Positions 21,711-31,842 of a stretch of DNA of 64,000 bases are shown piece by piece (positions within the stretch are counted from its first letter, which is position 1; each line of letters starts with the position of its first letter). The DNA is from Pyrenochaeta sp. MPI-SDFR-AT-0127 (lineage: Eukaryota > Ascomycota > Dothideomycetes > Pleosporales > Cucurbitariaceae), in contig JAGTJM010000019.1 in NCBI GenBank assembly GCA_020747015.1, positions 1-64,000 on the forward strand, read 5' to 3'. Both the position numbers and the translations under genes were made by a program. The notes beneath the pieces are model-generated. The model did not search any database, had not been told where the DNA came from, and saw nothing but the letters and a program-made list of their open reading frames with translations.

Positions 21711-23036
21711 TCAAAAGCAGTCAAGTTTAACGTTGTGCTTGAACCAGCAAGTCTGACACATATCGTCTCTGAGCTTCTCGGCATATGCTTCCAAAAATAG
21801 TGCTCCTACATACGAGGTGCGCTCTATCCTGTCGAGAAGACAGTAGAAGTCTTGCAGAGTCTTGTAACTCACAATGCGCGTGCTCTGCTTGGATGTGGTG
21901 GTTGGTTCGCTTGAGGGCAAAGAAGGCATGACATCTGACGGCGAAATATTGCTGTGGCCCTGGTTTGATTCTCTCATCTCCACACTACTCTTCAGACCTC
22001 CAGAAGACTTCTCGAGAGAAGGAGGTGGTGCCTTTAGTCCTCCCGATTTGTCGGCGAACTGTGACGCGTGGTCAGGTGACCTCGCGAGATTTCCCTCCCG
22101 AACTGGGGGCGGCTGCGGCTTTCGCTTTTCCGACGCCGTTCCAGGGAAAACTGGCACATCATAAGTCTCTCCATGTGTGTTGAGCATCGTTTCGAGATCT
22201 AGCTGAGTGCCGATCCACACTGCCCAGGACGTTTTAGTAATGTTTTCCGTCATAAATATCAGCTTTAGGGCGAGCTTCATTTCATGATCGTTCTGATATG
22301 GATAGAATTTGTTGTTGCGACTGTTCTTCCCGCCTACAACTTGCTCTGGATCCTCTACAAATGGGTCAAGGATGCCGAGCTCAAAGTTGACGTTCCAGTT
22401 CAATTCTTCGTTTAGATCTTTGTCGTGGATAGAAACAAGACCCTCTTCCCAAGTCAAACGCTCGGCTACTAGAAAAACTTTGCGCATGTGAGCATTCAAT
22501 TTCCGCTCCCGTCGGCACACTGGGCAGCGGAAGGGTAGCGGCGGGTGGGTCTCTTCGCGGTGGTGCAGCTTGTGCCACGAGTCGTAAGGCATGAGGCCAA
22601 GAGGGTATGGCACCCAGTGGAAGTCTTGACATAACTTGCTGTCTGGGTGTGGTTTATGGAGTACAGCAGGTTTGTAAGGGGTAGGTTGGCCAACATTGCT
22701 TTGATCAGATACGGATATAGCACGGGTCAGTTCTGGTGCTTTGCTTTGGCTAGGTGTTTGGGACAAAGTTGAAGGAAATGGTGCTCTTGAGGGACTTCGC
22801 TCTGGAACTCCATCTGATGCACTTGCTGGTAGTTGGCACTGGAAGCTTTGTCGAGACGCTGAAGTGCCAAGTTGTGAGTTATGCAACGGGCTACCAACTT
22901 GATCTTCGAGACTGGCATCTCTTCTGAGTTGTGTCATCGGAAGAATGGCATCAGTGTCGAAGTTTCTGGCTGCTTTAGAGGCCTCGGAACTCTTCCAACT
23001 GGAATCCGCTGGCCGCTTGGGCGGTCTCGAAGCCAT
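21711..23036 (-). CDS. Conserved-looking hypothetical with paired-Cys motifs
   Basis: A 441-aa single exon of no family I recognise. Residues 1-130 are Ser/Pro-rich. An ordered block from about 135 contains SKLCQDFHWVPYPLGLMPYDSWHKLH, then FRCPVCRRERK with a CxxC pair, a helix (NAHMRKVFLVAERLTWEEG) and a mixed region ending KTSWAVWIGTQLDLETML. A disordered linker leads to a C-terminal helical block, TLQDFYCLLDRIERTSYVGALFLEAYAEKLRDD, then MCQTCWFKH with a second CxxC pair. The two CxxC pairs could together bind zinc. It is transcribed divergently from seryl-tRNA synthetase with 275 bp between start codons. Confidence 0.75.
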   Translation of the reverse strand: MASRPPKRPADSSWKSSEASKAARNFDTDAILPMTQLRRDASLEDQVGSPLHNSQLGTSASRQSFQCQLPASASDGVPERSPSRAPFPSTLSQTPSQSKAPELTRAISVSDQSNVGQPTPYKPAVLHKPHPDSKLCQDFHWVPYPLGLMPYDSWHKLHHREETHPPLPFRCPVCRRERKLNAHMRKVFLVAERLTWEEGLVSIHDKDLNEELNWNVNFELGILDPFVEDPEQVVGGKNSRNNKFYPYQNDHEMKLALKLIFMTENITKTSWAVWIGTQLDLETMLNTHGETYDVPVFPGTASEKRKPQPPPVREGNLARSPDHASQFADKSGGLKAPPPSLEKSSGGLKSSVEMRESNQGHSNISPSDVMPSLPSSEPTTTSKQSTRIVSYKTLQDFYCLLDRIERTSYVGALFLEAYAEKLRDDMCQTCWFKHNVKLDCF

Positions 23037-23311
23037 GGTGATTTAGAAAGCTCTGCTGCGTTCGTCATGATATGCAGATGACTTCCATACGGTGTAGAGA
23101 GGGACAGGTGAATGTGCCGGTATCCGTTTGTTCGGCGATACCTCTCATCGACGGACAGGCGCTTAAGTGAGGCATGGAGACTGCGGGGCGACGCGAGGTC
23201 AGACGCGACAAGCAGGGATCGGTCGCTTGGCAAGTGAAGCTCGACCAAAAAGTTCGATAATCGCGATTAAAGATATCACGAACAACTACTCCGTACTTAA
23301 ATGGCACAACG

Positions 23312-24835
23312 ATGACGACTTTCAGGAGGCTTGCCGCAAGCCGCTCGATCCATAACCCACAGCACACAACCTGGACGCCATCACGAATATCATGCTCAGC
23401 ACGCCGCACGTATACCAGACCCGCATTCGCACCCAAGCCGACAATCGATATCAAGCACATCCGACAGAACCCAGGACTGTACGAACAAAATTGCATAGAC
23501 CGTAACTATGCCGCACATAGCAAGTCTTCGTGGCGCATCATCGAGCTCCATGAGCAATGGCTTGCGCTTCAGCAGAGCAGCCGCACCTTACGGGAGCGCA
23601 ACAACCGCCTCCGCGCTCAACTATCCAAAACTGCATCGCGAGTAAAAGATGCAGAGGGGAGTAAGCCCGCTCCAGTGAGGGATGGAATCATCGGCGAAGC
23701 TAAGGCACTGAAGACGGAACTGAGTGCCATTGAAGCACAGGAAACACAACTGCAGGAAGAGATAGAAGGTCTGGCACAGGATTTACCGAACCTTAGCAGC
23801 ACATACACGCCAGTTGGCACTGAGCCAGATGTGGTCGGCTACATCAATAAGCACCCCGATTCCAGCGCGTCAAAATCCACACAAAATCGCCAATCTCATG
23901 TCGAAATTGGACAAGAACTGGGAATACTAGACTTCTCAGGCTCAGCACAGACCTCAGGATGGGGATGGTATTTTCTTGTAGGCGATGGCGCAATGCTAGA
24001 ACAAGCGCTTGTACAATACGCTCTCAGCGTTGCCAGAGGCAGCGGGTGGAAAGTAGTGGCACCTCCTTCTCTAGTATACTCGCACATTGCATCAGCGTGC
24101 GGGTTCCAGCCGAGAGATCAGAATGGAGAGCAGCAGGTATATACAATCGAGCAATCAGAGAAGGATAAGCTTAAACCACAGCTTGCCCTTGCCGGAACTG
24201 CGGAGATTCCTCTTGCTGGCATGAAGGCAAGTCAGACTCTTGAAGACACAGAACTTCCATTGAAGACGGTCGGCGTAAGCAGGTGTTATCGAGCTGAAGC
24301 TGGAGCAAGGGGCGCTGATACGAAAGGCTTGTATCGAGTCCATGAGTTCACCAAGGTGGAGATGTTTGCATGGACATCGCCAGATAACACTGGTGACGAC
24401 CACTTTACTACTCCAGCAACATCAACATCAGAAGCCATTTTCGAGGAGATGTTGTCAATACAAAAGGAGATTTTGGAAGCTCTTGGTCTTCATTGCCGCA
24501 TTCTAGAGATGCCCACAACAGACCTCGGCGCAAGTGCAACGAGGAAACTGGACATTGAGGCTTTCTTCCCATCCCGGCAGGAGAAGGATGAAGGGTGGGG
24601 TGAGGTGACATCCACGTCAATGTGTACAGACTACCAGAGCCGACGGCTGCAGACTCGGCTGCGTGTGAAGGGGGGCAAGTTGGAATTCCCATATACTCTG
24701 AACGGTACCGCTCTCGCCGTGCCTCGAGTGCTCGCAGCGATACTGGAGAATCACTGGAGCGACAGTGATCGCACTGTAACCATACCTGAGGTCTTACGGC
24801 CATTCATGGGCGGGCAAAAGGTGATTCAAGCATAG
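23312..24835 (+). CDS. Seryl-tRNA synthetase, probably mitochondrial
   Basis: Class II aminoacyl-tRNA synthetase charging tRNA-Ser. A 507-aa single exon. The first 45 residues are Arg/Ser/Thr-rich with no acidic residue (MTTFRRLAASRSIHNPQHTT), consistent with a mitochondrial presequence. TIDIKHIRQNPGLYEQN begins the SerRS N-terminal coiled-coil arm, with the long helical hairpin at about residues 85-165. The catalytic core shows motif 2 (VGVSRCYRAEAGARG then LYRVHEFTKVEMF) and motif 3 (TLNGTALAVPRVLAAILENHW). The TAEIPLAG serine-binding loop (T-x-E) is present. The presequence and prokaryote-like core favour the organellar enzyme (yeast Dia4) rather than cytosolic Ses1. It is divergent with a hypothetical gene over a 275-bp spacer. 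Confidence 0.93.
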   Translation: MTTFRRLAASRSIHNPQHTTWTPSRISCSARRTYTRPAFAPKPTIDIKHIRQNPGLYEQNCIDRNYAAHSKSSWRIIELHEQWLALQQSSRTLRERNNRLRAQLSKTASRVKDAEGSKPAPVRDGIIGEAKALKTELSAIEAQETQLQEEIEGLAQDLPNLSSTYTPVGTEPDVVGYINKHPDSSASKSTQNRQSHVEIGQELGILDFSGSAQTSGWGWYFLVGDGAMLEQALVQYALSVARGSGWKVVAPPSLVYSHIASACGFQPRDQNGEQQVYTIEQSEKDKLKPQLALAGTAEIPLAGMKASQTLEDTELPLKTVGVSRCYRAEAGARGADTKGLYRVHEFTKVEMFAWTSPDNTGDDHFTTPATSTSEAIFEEMLSIQKEILEALGLHCRILEMPTTDLGASATRKLDIEAFFPSRQEKDEGWGEVTSTSMCTDYQSRRLQTRLRVKGGKLEFPYTLNGTALAVPRVLAAILENHWSDSDRTVTIPEVLRPFMGGQKVIQA

Positions 24836-25590
24836 AGCCTGGGACTCTGAAGATGCTCTGTAGGATATTGTTGAGGTCGAGTCATTGTAGATATATTACC
24901 ACTTGGTGTGGTTGGGTGTCCGGGCCGCAGTCTTGGTTCCCTAGGAGCTCTTCGCTCGGCCAACGGGTGGCCCACAATTCTCTACACAGCTCGCTGCCCT
25001 GCATGTTGGTCTCGATTTCTTCCAATCCCCTGATTCCGCCACGGGATCCCAGCTGGTCGCCTTCGAGGCTGATTCTGCGCTTGGCCCGGTTATCTGCGGC
25101 GATTGGTGCACAGTCCTCGACTGCATCCCGCCATGCATGGGACCAGCTGCATGTGGGCAAACGGGCATGTGAGCACTCGCCACAACCACTGCTCTTTGCT
25201 GCTGCAGGCCTCTTGAAACGCTCTTCACAACCTTCTCGAGACTGCAAACTCCCGCGCGCACGCTTGTCTTTCCAGTGGTCTCTCGCCGTGCGCTCGCATC
25301 TGAGGTGGGGTGGAACAACGGGCCTCTGCAACCTGCTTGTGATCGACTCCAGCCTCAGAACATCAACAAACCGGCCGCCCTGCACCTCGACCTGCACCTC
25401 TCCGCGCGAACAACGCAACCCGCAGCCACCTTGCTGTCCACGCGCCCCTCGCCGCCTCCGAGGTGTAACCCTCCCAGCCATCCACAGGTGATCGCATAAT
25501 ATCGAGCGCAATACTGAGCATACCGGCCCCTTCGTCCAGTGACTCGCATCGCAACAACACAAAGAGTCGGAACAATCAAAGCCGCGGCGC
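24836..25590. other. Long 5' region before BTB gene, open on both strands
   Basis: About 755 bp, GC- and CT-rich. Long frames are open on both strands (24853-25491 plus, 25592-24882 minus), but both translate to Ser/Arg/Cys-rich sequence without domains. I treat the stretch as the SerRS 3' UTR followed by promoter and leader of the BTB gene. Confidence 0.4.
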
Positions 25591-27123
25591 ATGGTTTCCT
25601 ACCCAGATTCCTCGAGCGCGGAGCGCTCATTGCCCATACGCCGCCCACCGTCGGTTGCGTCGCATTCATCGCGCGCTTCTACCGTCCGAAGACACCGACA
25701 GCACCGATCGCAATTTGGAGGGACCACACTGCAACCGCAGAATGAGTTCCCAGTCTTCACGCACACGGGCGACGTCGAGATCATAATAAGCAATGGGCGT
25801 AAGGAGCAACGGTATCTGCTACACAAGCTGATCCTCACGCAATGTTCGGGCTTCTTCGAGGCTGGGACGAGCGAAGAATGGGCGAACGCTGGGGAAGAGG
25901 GTAGTTCTATGCTGAATGCGAACCCATCAGCATTGGCAAGGATACCATCAGGTGCACGGCAAGACAAGAAGAAGTGGAGATACGAGCTGGATTGGGGAAC
26001 AAACGAAGACGACCCACCCATGCTGGTCCAGAAGGTATTTTGGTTGTGCATTCGGCAACATGGCAGTCAGCTCACTTTGGTCTAGAAGAATCAACCCACA
26101 ATGTTCGGTGGCGATGCAGCACCCCCTTCTCAACCGCCCCCTGCACGCAACAAGCCTGCAGCACCGCAGTCGGGCTTCTTCCGGAGCATGGCCAACTTCT
26201 CCACCCTCCACGTCCCAGCCGCTGCTCCCGAGAGCGATCCCGATGACGAGACATTCAGAGACTATGATAATCTGTTCCGCACCTTTTATAACTATCCACC
26301 CGCTTTGGACGCTGTGAACATTGCGAATGCCTACGTGGAATGCAAGTCCTTGCTTCAACTTGCCGACATGTACGATGCGCTTGGTGTCATTGGGCCCCGT
26401 GTAGACCACCATTTATTACGTTTCCAAGGCCGATTATGGAAGCAAATAGCCAAATACCCTCCTAGCTATCTCAAGCTCGGCTACATGGCACGTAGTAAAG
26501 CCATATTCGCGGAAGCAATGGTCCACATTGTGGGACAATGGCCTCAAGGAATCAACCAGTTGCGAGGCCAGATTGCGGAGCCTGTCATTGAGCTGATAGA
26601 AGACAAGGTCGACGAAATGGATGAACTGAAGGCCAAAATCGAAGTCAAGCTTTTCCGGCTTTCACTGACTACAAGTCGCGGCGAACGGGTCAGTCCCTCG
26701 AGTAATTGGTTAGATTGGCTAGCTGTCTCCTTGTTCCGGCAATGGCTTGCTGAGAATACGACACCACCACCTGCTCCAATCCTCAAGTCCCCACGACCAC
26801 CGGGTTCACGTAGCGGCGAGTCTGCACCGCTCCCTCCTACCCCGGCCTTCAACACCGGTCGCATCTTCCGGCTACTGGGCCAGGCTGGCTCGAGTTATTT
26901 GAACCACGACGAGTGTAAGCGGTTTCTGCGATTAAACCCAGATCACTACAATCGGGAGAACTTGAAGCGTTTCGAGCGACGAATTGATGAGATGAAGAAC
27001 AAGGCGAAAGACACCGTCAAGCCGCTTATGCGCAATTTCTTGGAGTTGGATCTACGCGAAGGTGGCATGCCATACCTCACGTGTACAAGAATTGATCCTC
27101 TGGACTTTCCTTGGGATGAGTAG
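25591..27123 (+). CDS. BTB/POZ domain protein
   Basis: Exons 25591-26034 and 26086-27123 (51-nt intron) give 493 aa. After a basic, Ser-rich N-terminus comes FPVFTHTGDVEIIISNGRKEQRYLLHKLILTQCSGFFEAGTSEEW. This is the start of a BTB/POZ fold (D-V-x-I, then H-K-x-x-L ... S-x-F-F). A Gly/Pro/Ala-rich insertion crosses the intron before the remaining BTB helices (DYDNLFRTFYNYPPALDAVNIANAYVECKSLLQLADMYDA) and a helical BACK-like region. The insertion makes the domain bipartite. Fungal proteins of this type are mostly uncharacterised; BTB domains mediate dimerisation or Cullin-3 binding. The start at 25591 is the first in-frame ATG. Domain call is good, function unknown. Confidence 0.82.
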
Positions 27124-28291
27124 AAATCCTGGGGCTGCATTCGCTTTCAAGAACGAGACAGGGAAACTGTCAACGGTTGTAAGATTTTGGATCGCCTAGT
27201 TGGATATTACGATACGGTATGATATGGTATGATAAGGTATGGCGCATACTGGGAAGACTGGAAACTTTTTAGCACGGAAATGGCTTGTTATGGCGCCTGA
27301 TACCCTTGGAATGTTTTTTTTTGTTTTAGGCCTTTGGTCTGGCTCTCATTTTTTTATCTGCGATGTCACTGTTTTTCTAAACTTCGCACAACGATAGTCA
27401 TGAGCGATGCGGAGAGCATAATCATAGTTCCTGGATCCTGGATAATTGGGGGCAGTGTACGCTGGACGTGTGCTGTGCTCTACAAAGGATACCTTGACAG
27501 TGAAAGAGCCAATATATATCACCATTACAATCTTGGTCTTGAAATGTGACTCTTGTGTATATCTCCCGAATACACACTTCTTAAGCACAAATCCGGAGAT
27601 ACTTTAAGCTTCACGATTCTACTCAGATCTCTACTCCATCCCTTTAGCAAAAGAAATCTTGCCAACCTGCAGAATGGAAGTTAACGACAATGTACCAGTA
27701 AGCCTAGCTCCCCATTCTTTATTTACAAGCAGACACATCTAAAAGAGCACCTCGCATTATTCATCGCGTACTTGGCGTCATGTAATGTCAGTGACCCTTG
27801 TGCAACATCATCACATCACACAACAGTGGACCCTAATCTCTTTGCATGTTTTAAGATCAGCGAGATGCGCCCAAACGAAGCAGAAGGCAGGAGTTAGTGT
27901 ATCCCCTGCATTGATGGGTAATAGCTTGTCCTGCAAGTATGCTGTTTTGGTGGTTACATTCGCACTGTCGAAGAAAGATGGAAGGGCTGGGAATATTCCT
28001 GATGCTGATATGAGCCTGTGAATTTGTGCTGGGGGGGAGAAAATATGTATAGATTCTTTTTGAGTGCGGCTTTTTTTGGCTGGCCCCCCTCAAGAGAGCA
28101 AACAGTCATCGTGTACTACACTCGACCCTCCGCACCCCTACATGCATGCACACCGAAAAAGGAAGGGGAAAAAAAAAGGATAATATTTGACTTGTCCGGG
28201 GGACAAAAAAAGGGTCCGAAAAATGTTCACCTGCGCTTATGCTGTCGTTTAGCCGTATCCGTATCCTAGTAATGTATGGTTGTCCTTTCGT
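27124..28291. other. Convergent intergenic region with 10-bp repeats and A-tracts
   Basis: About 1.17 kb between two genes whose 3' ends face each other. It contains a short 10-bp tandem repeat (27211-27240), a T-rich stretch near 27315, and A- and G-runs around 28150-28210. No supported gene was found; frames such as 27785-28021 lack any signature. Confidence 0.45.
27211..27240. repeat. Three 10-bp tandem units
   Basis: Three adjacent units GATACGGTAT, GATATGGTAT and GATAAGGTAT differ only at the fifth base. They lie in the presumed 3' UTR of the BTB gene. Confidence 0.8.
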
Positions 28292-28911
28292 TTATTCAAA
28301 CTCCAAGCTGTCCCTGACGCACTTCCGCACGCGCTTCTTGAACTCGGGAGTATTGTCGCGCCACAGCGCTGCTGCCTCGACGTTCGCGGGTGACTCGTCG
28401 TTTGGGCTGGACAGCATGGATATTACGGAGAGGAGGATGGTTTCTGGGGTTTGCACAGGTGACCAGCGCTCGGCTGCTGATTCGTAGCCGTACTTGTCTT
28501 CTTCTGGGGGGTGGAGGATGGAGATGCAGACTTCGCCGTTTTGGTAGACTGTGCCCGCGTGTTAGTCTACTTGATGGTGAGTCACGCAGAGAAGAAGCGC
28601 TCACTGTTTGGGTGGAAGATGGGTGTTTCGAAGCGCATCTTGGGCGGTAGTAGTGGGTATTCGCTCGGGAAGGTCAGCCGCGCGCGGAAGAAGCCTCCTG
28701 TAGGTCTTGTTAGTTGTGGCCCAAGAAAGCTGTCTCTGCTCTTGTATGTACCTCCATAGAACTTTGTGTCGTCGTCGATCATGAGCATCACTTCCCACTC
28801 GAACACATTACTGTCTACCAGTCCACAGCTTATGCCTGATATGCTCTTGTCGTTCTGCATCTGCTTGAGCTGCCGGGACAGAAGTCCAGCTGCAGCGGAT
28901 GATGACGCCAT
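28292..28911 (-). CDS. Ubiquitin-conjugating enzyme E2, UBE2G1/Ubc15 type
   Basis: Three exons, 28911-28752, 28697-28605 and 28548-28292, give 169 aa, close to human UBE2G1 (170). The UBC fold is complete: LLSRQLKQMQ at the N-terminal helix, FYGGGFFRARLTFPSEYPLLPPKM, the HPN motif at 82-84 and the catalytic Cys at about 92 in NGEVCISIL. The acidic-loop insertion PPEEDKYGYESAAERW after the active site is the mark of the Ubc7/UBE2G class. The C-terminus LWRDNTPEFKKRVRKCVRDS supports the assignment. It accepts ubiquitin from E1 and works with an E3, in this class in protein quality control and ERAD-type K48 chains. Ubc15/UBE2G1 and Ubc7/UBE2G2 are hard to separate by eye; the KYGYE loop favours the former. 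Confidence 0.94.
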
Positions 28912-29832
28912 CCTGATTCTCCCTACGTGTATGTTGTGCAGTGTCTGTCGTTTAACCTTGGGGTTTGTATAGAGAGGTTGAGCAACGACAACCGGATGTA
29001 GGTAGTGAAGGAGAAGGGGAAGCACCAAAGTTCGAAAGAGAAAGAGGAGGCCAGATACGACAGTGAGCTGGGGCCTTCGATTCAAGGGTTCAAGATGTTG
29101 AGAAAAGGCGGACGTCTCTCGGGCGCGTTGCGATATGAATGTGGAGCACGAACGGCAGGATGGCGGGGCAATATAGCAGATTGCGGGCACGTCGGTAGGG
29201 ATCAGTTCACGGTCTTTATTACAAGGGCAACCGCTGTAGCAGTGACTGTAAGCGTTCGTAATTGCAGTATAGTCTAAGCGGTGTGGATGAACCAGTGGTA
29301 TGAAGAAGCAAGCATCTGAGGTCATGAGTTACCTCCAATGGAAGTGCTGCATGTGGCGGTATGCGCCAAGCTGAACCCGCGTTGCAGGGATTACATCGAG
29401 GTGCTCAACCTTCCATTTTGTCTCTCGTACGCATTATAACTCTTTGAAGAATGGTCTTGTTTTGTCACACACAAAACGACCCGGGGTTTGGTCCTTGATA
29501 GTCGACTTGGTGGGCTTGTGACTAACCTCAGCTTGTACAATCGATAAGCCTCTGAACGCCTTCTATCTGAAGTGGTATAATGACTCTGACCCAATCCGCC
29601 TGAGCGTAGTATACATGTCTCTTGTCTACATGACCAAGCCACGCCTGAAAAATGTGAGATATCAATACCGCGTAAACCCGGTAAAACTGCCTCTCTTATA
29701 TGCTTCCAGACATGATTCAAACGCCATCGTGCTATATAAAGGGAAACGTGTATGCTATGCTCCCGGAGAGGGCCCATATCTAGGGTATTGTTGATAAGAT
29801 AGGAAATAGAACCGGAGAAGAGATGTACCAGA
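28912..29832. other. Intergenic region
   Basis: About 920 bp holding the E2 gene promoter at its left and the 3' flank of the next minus-strand gene at its right. Frames 29005-29277 and 29391-29840 show no domain. Nothing else is seen. Confidence 0.45.
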
Positions 29833-31045
29833 TCAGCCAAAAACCCTCAGGAAACCCCATAAGCCTGCACCACATAGAATCGGTATCGTCAGATTATCGT
29901 CCCACCCAAAGACATCGATCGCCTCACTGGCACTGGCAACAATGCCTGCCGCTACCGACATGACGCCCAAAGCCCAGTAGCCCTTGACAGAGGCCTGGGT
30001 GAAGGACAGCCCAAGGGTATCTCGAGCGTGCGCCGGAAGCGCTAAGACACCTTGGTATGCGAATGCGTTCTCGCCATGATTGTACTCCGAGTAGAGAGGG
30101 CCCAACCAACCCCACCAAACGGCAGCTGTGACGATGCCCGTCACACACGCAGCAATCGAACCAGCCAAGCTCTTACCCCTCCTGACCCTGGGTGTGAGAT
30201 GCCCCCAAAGCCTGCCAAAAGTCGAGGCCGCCGTATCGCACCAGCTCAGGAGCAGGATGCTCATGACACCCACATCTTTGGGGCAGAACCGCATTACCAG
30301 CCAGGCGCCTAGGAGATATGATATGACACCATTGTAGCCGTCAACTTCAGACTCCCGCATGAATGCGCCAAGACAGCGGATATAGAAACGGTTCACCTGC
30401 CAGTAACGGTGTCGGATGACGTCGGTCAACGCAATGGGAATCAGCAGCGCAAAGAGGACATTGTGAATCTGGGAGGTCTGCGTGCCGGTACAGTACAAGA
30501 ATATTGTGAGAAAGCCGATAGAAACGTGGAGGATCTTGCGGGGAATCTCGTGGCGATGGATCTGCTTTGTGTTAGCAACGTACAGCGCAAAGACGCAAGA
30601 GTGTACATACAAAGGACCGCCATTTCTGGTGGATCGGAATCAGGCCCAGTGGACTTGGACTCCTGCTCATCTCCCTCCAGTAGTTCTTGTTCGCTGCGGC
30701 TGGTGACAAATGTCCGTTGACTGTGCCGTTGGATATTGTGAGATCCTTCTTCAATGCGCCGTTCATTTGCCTCCGCGTGGTCAACCCACTCATTCTCCTC
30801 CTCCCGAATCCAGCCTCGAGAATGGGGCTCCGACTCCTAGCTCGCGCCCGCTTCTCCGGGTCTGAGCCTGACGAGTCTTCATCGATAGGTGGGGGTGACT
30901 GAATCCGCTGCTTGCTTTTGCGCGTGGACGAGCGCGTCACCGGCCCAAAATACCCCTCTTTCCCGCTGCCTGCCTCGGAGGGCGTCGGCGAGGGCGATAT
31001 TACACGCGGAGTGTTTGGTATCTGGTACTGCCTGGAGGATTCCAT
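29833..31045 (-). CDS. DGK1: CTP-dependent diacylglycerol kinase (Dgk1-type)
   Basis: ER membrane enzyme that phosphorylates diacylglycerol to phosphatidate using CTP, and counteracts Pah1 phosphatase in yeast. Exons 31045-30611 and 30561-29833 (49-nt intron) give 387 aa. The N-terminal 135 residues are disordered and Ser/Arg-rich (RSRSP repeats), a likely regulatory region. The membrane part starts at HEIPRKILHVSIGFLTIFLY, directly after the intron. It contains ALTDVIRHRYWQVNRFY, EVDGYNGVISYLLG and the family signature SWCDTAASTFGRLWGH, followed by RVRRGKSLAGSIAACVTG. The remaining helices run to the C-terminus at WGFLRVFG. The family is clear from the CDTAASTFGR and GKSLAGS motifs. Confidence 0.92.
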
Positions 31046-31842
31046 TGCGTCGCGCCAACAGGTAGGAAAGTATGGCAACGGAGGTGCGCGGATGACGCCG
31101 GAAAGGGTGGAGCGAGCCTCAGCACAAAGTAAAGCAACGTTGACAAGCAGAGAGCGACGCTGCGGCCAAAGCGAGGTTGTGCAGTGGGGCTGAGTGCGCG
31201 CGTTGCAGGCGTCGAGGGGAGCGGCGTTAATTATGGTGGCTTCAACATTGATGTCAGCATCAGATGTTATGAGAGGAACGCCAGAAGCCGTGAATTCGTC
31301 CGGGCGCCACGCATCGTCTGAGGGGGGAGGAACTGCCACAATGCGTGCAGGCGACGGTGGCCAGATTAAGTAGGGGAGGGGATAGGAGACCGCCTTCGGA
31401 GGGCGGAGGGTGACGGCTATGTAATCTCGTTGCTTTAGGCCGCCAGAATATTTGGTCCCAGGGCTGGAATCAAGTCTCGCGAAACCCGCGTAGATCCCCG
31501 GGGGGTGGCTGCAACTCCACCCTTGGCGATGAGATCAGGTTTACATGTGAAAGGCGGCCAGACGAAATATCCTGTTTGAGACAGGATACACTCTTGACGT
31601 TGGCAGGCAAGATTCTGCCAATAAAATCCAGCTCTCGTCTGCCGTCAAGTCTCCTAACAACTGACGGGCACTTTGGGTGACGAGCATATGGCACGTGAAA
31701 TGGGTGGCGCCTTCCTGCGACTAGGGTGGCGGTGCACGTCCATAAATTTTTGGTAGGCGCAAAAGTTCGCCCGACTTTTGCGACCAACACCACAACTCAG
31801 CGACGGCTACGTGGGTCCGGCTGTGGGCATTGTATTTTGATC
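31046..31842. other. Divergent promoter region, DGK1 and SPB4
   Basis: About 800 bp between two outward-facing genes. It contains a GCACGTGA word near 31690. The minus-strand frame continuing upstream of 31045 has no in-frame conserved sequence and is not included in DGK1. No other feature. Confidence 0.45.

Noticed and set aside
24882..25592. 236-aa minus-strand frame
   Set aside because: Translation is Arg/Cys/Gly-rich with no domain, and an opposite-strand frame is equally open. It looks like composition rather than coding; kept only as a finding.
29391..29840. 149-aa minus-strand frame after DGK1
   Set aside because: It lies in the DGK1 3' flank, overlaps the DGK1 stop codon region and has no recognisable sequence pattern.
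31046..31339. Upstream extension of the DGK1 frame
   Set aside because: The frame stays open for 98 codons, but the extension is poorly patterned and has no reliable ATG. The Met at 31045 gives a normal N-terminus.
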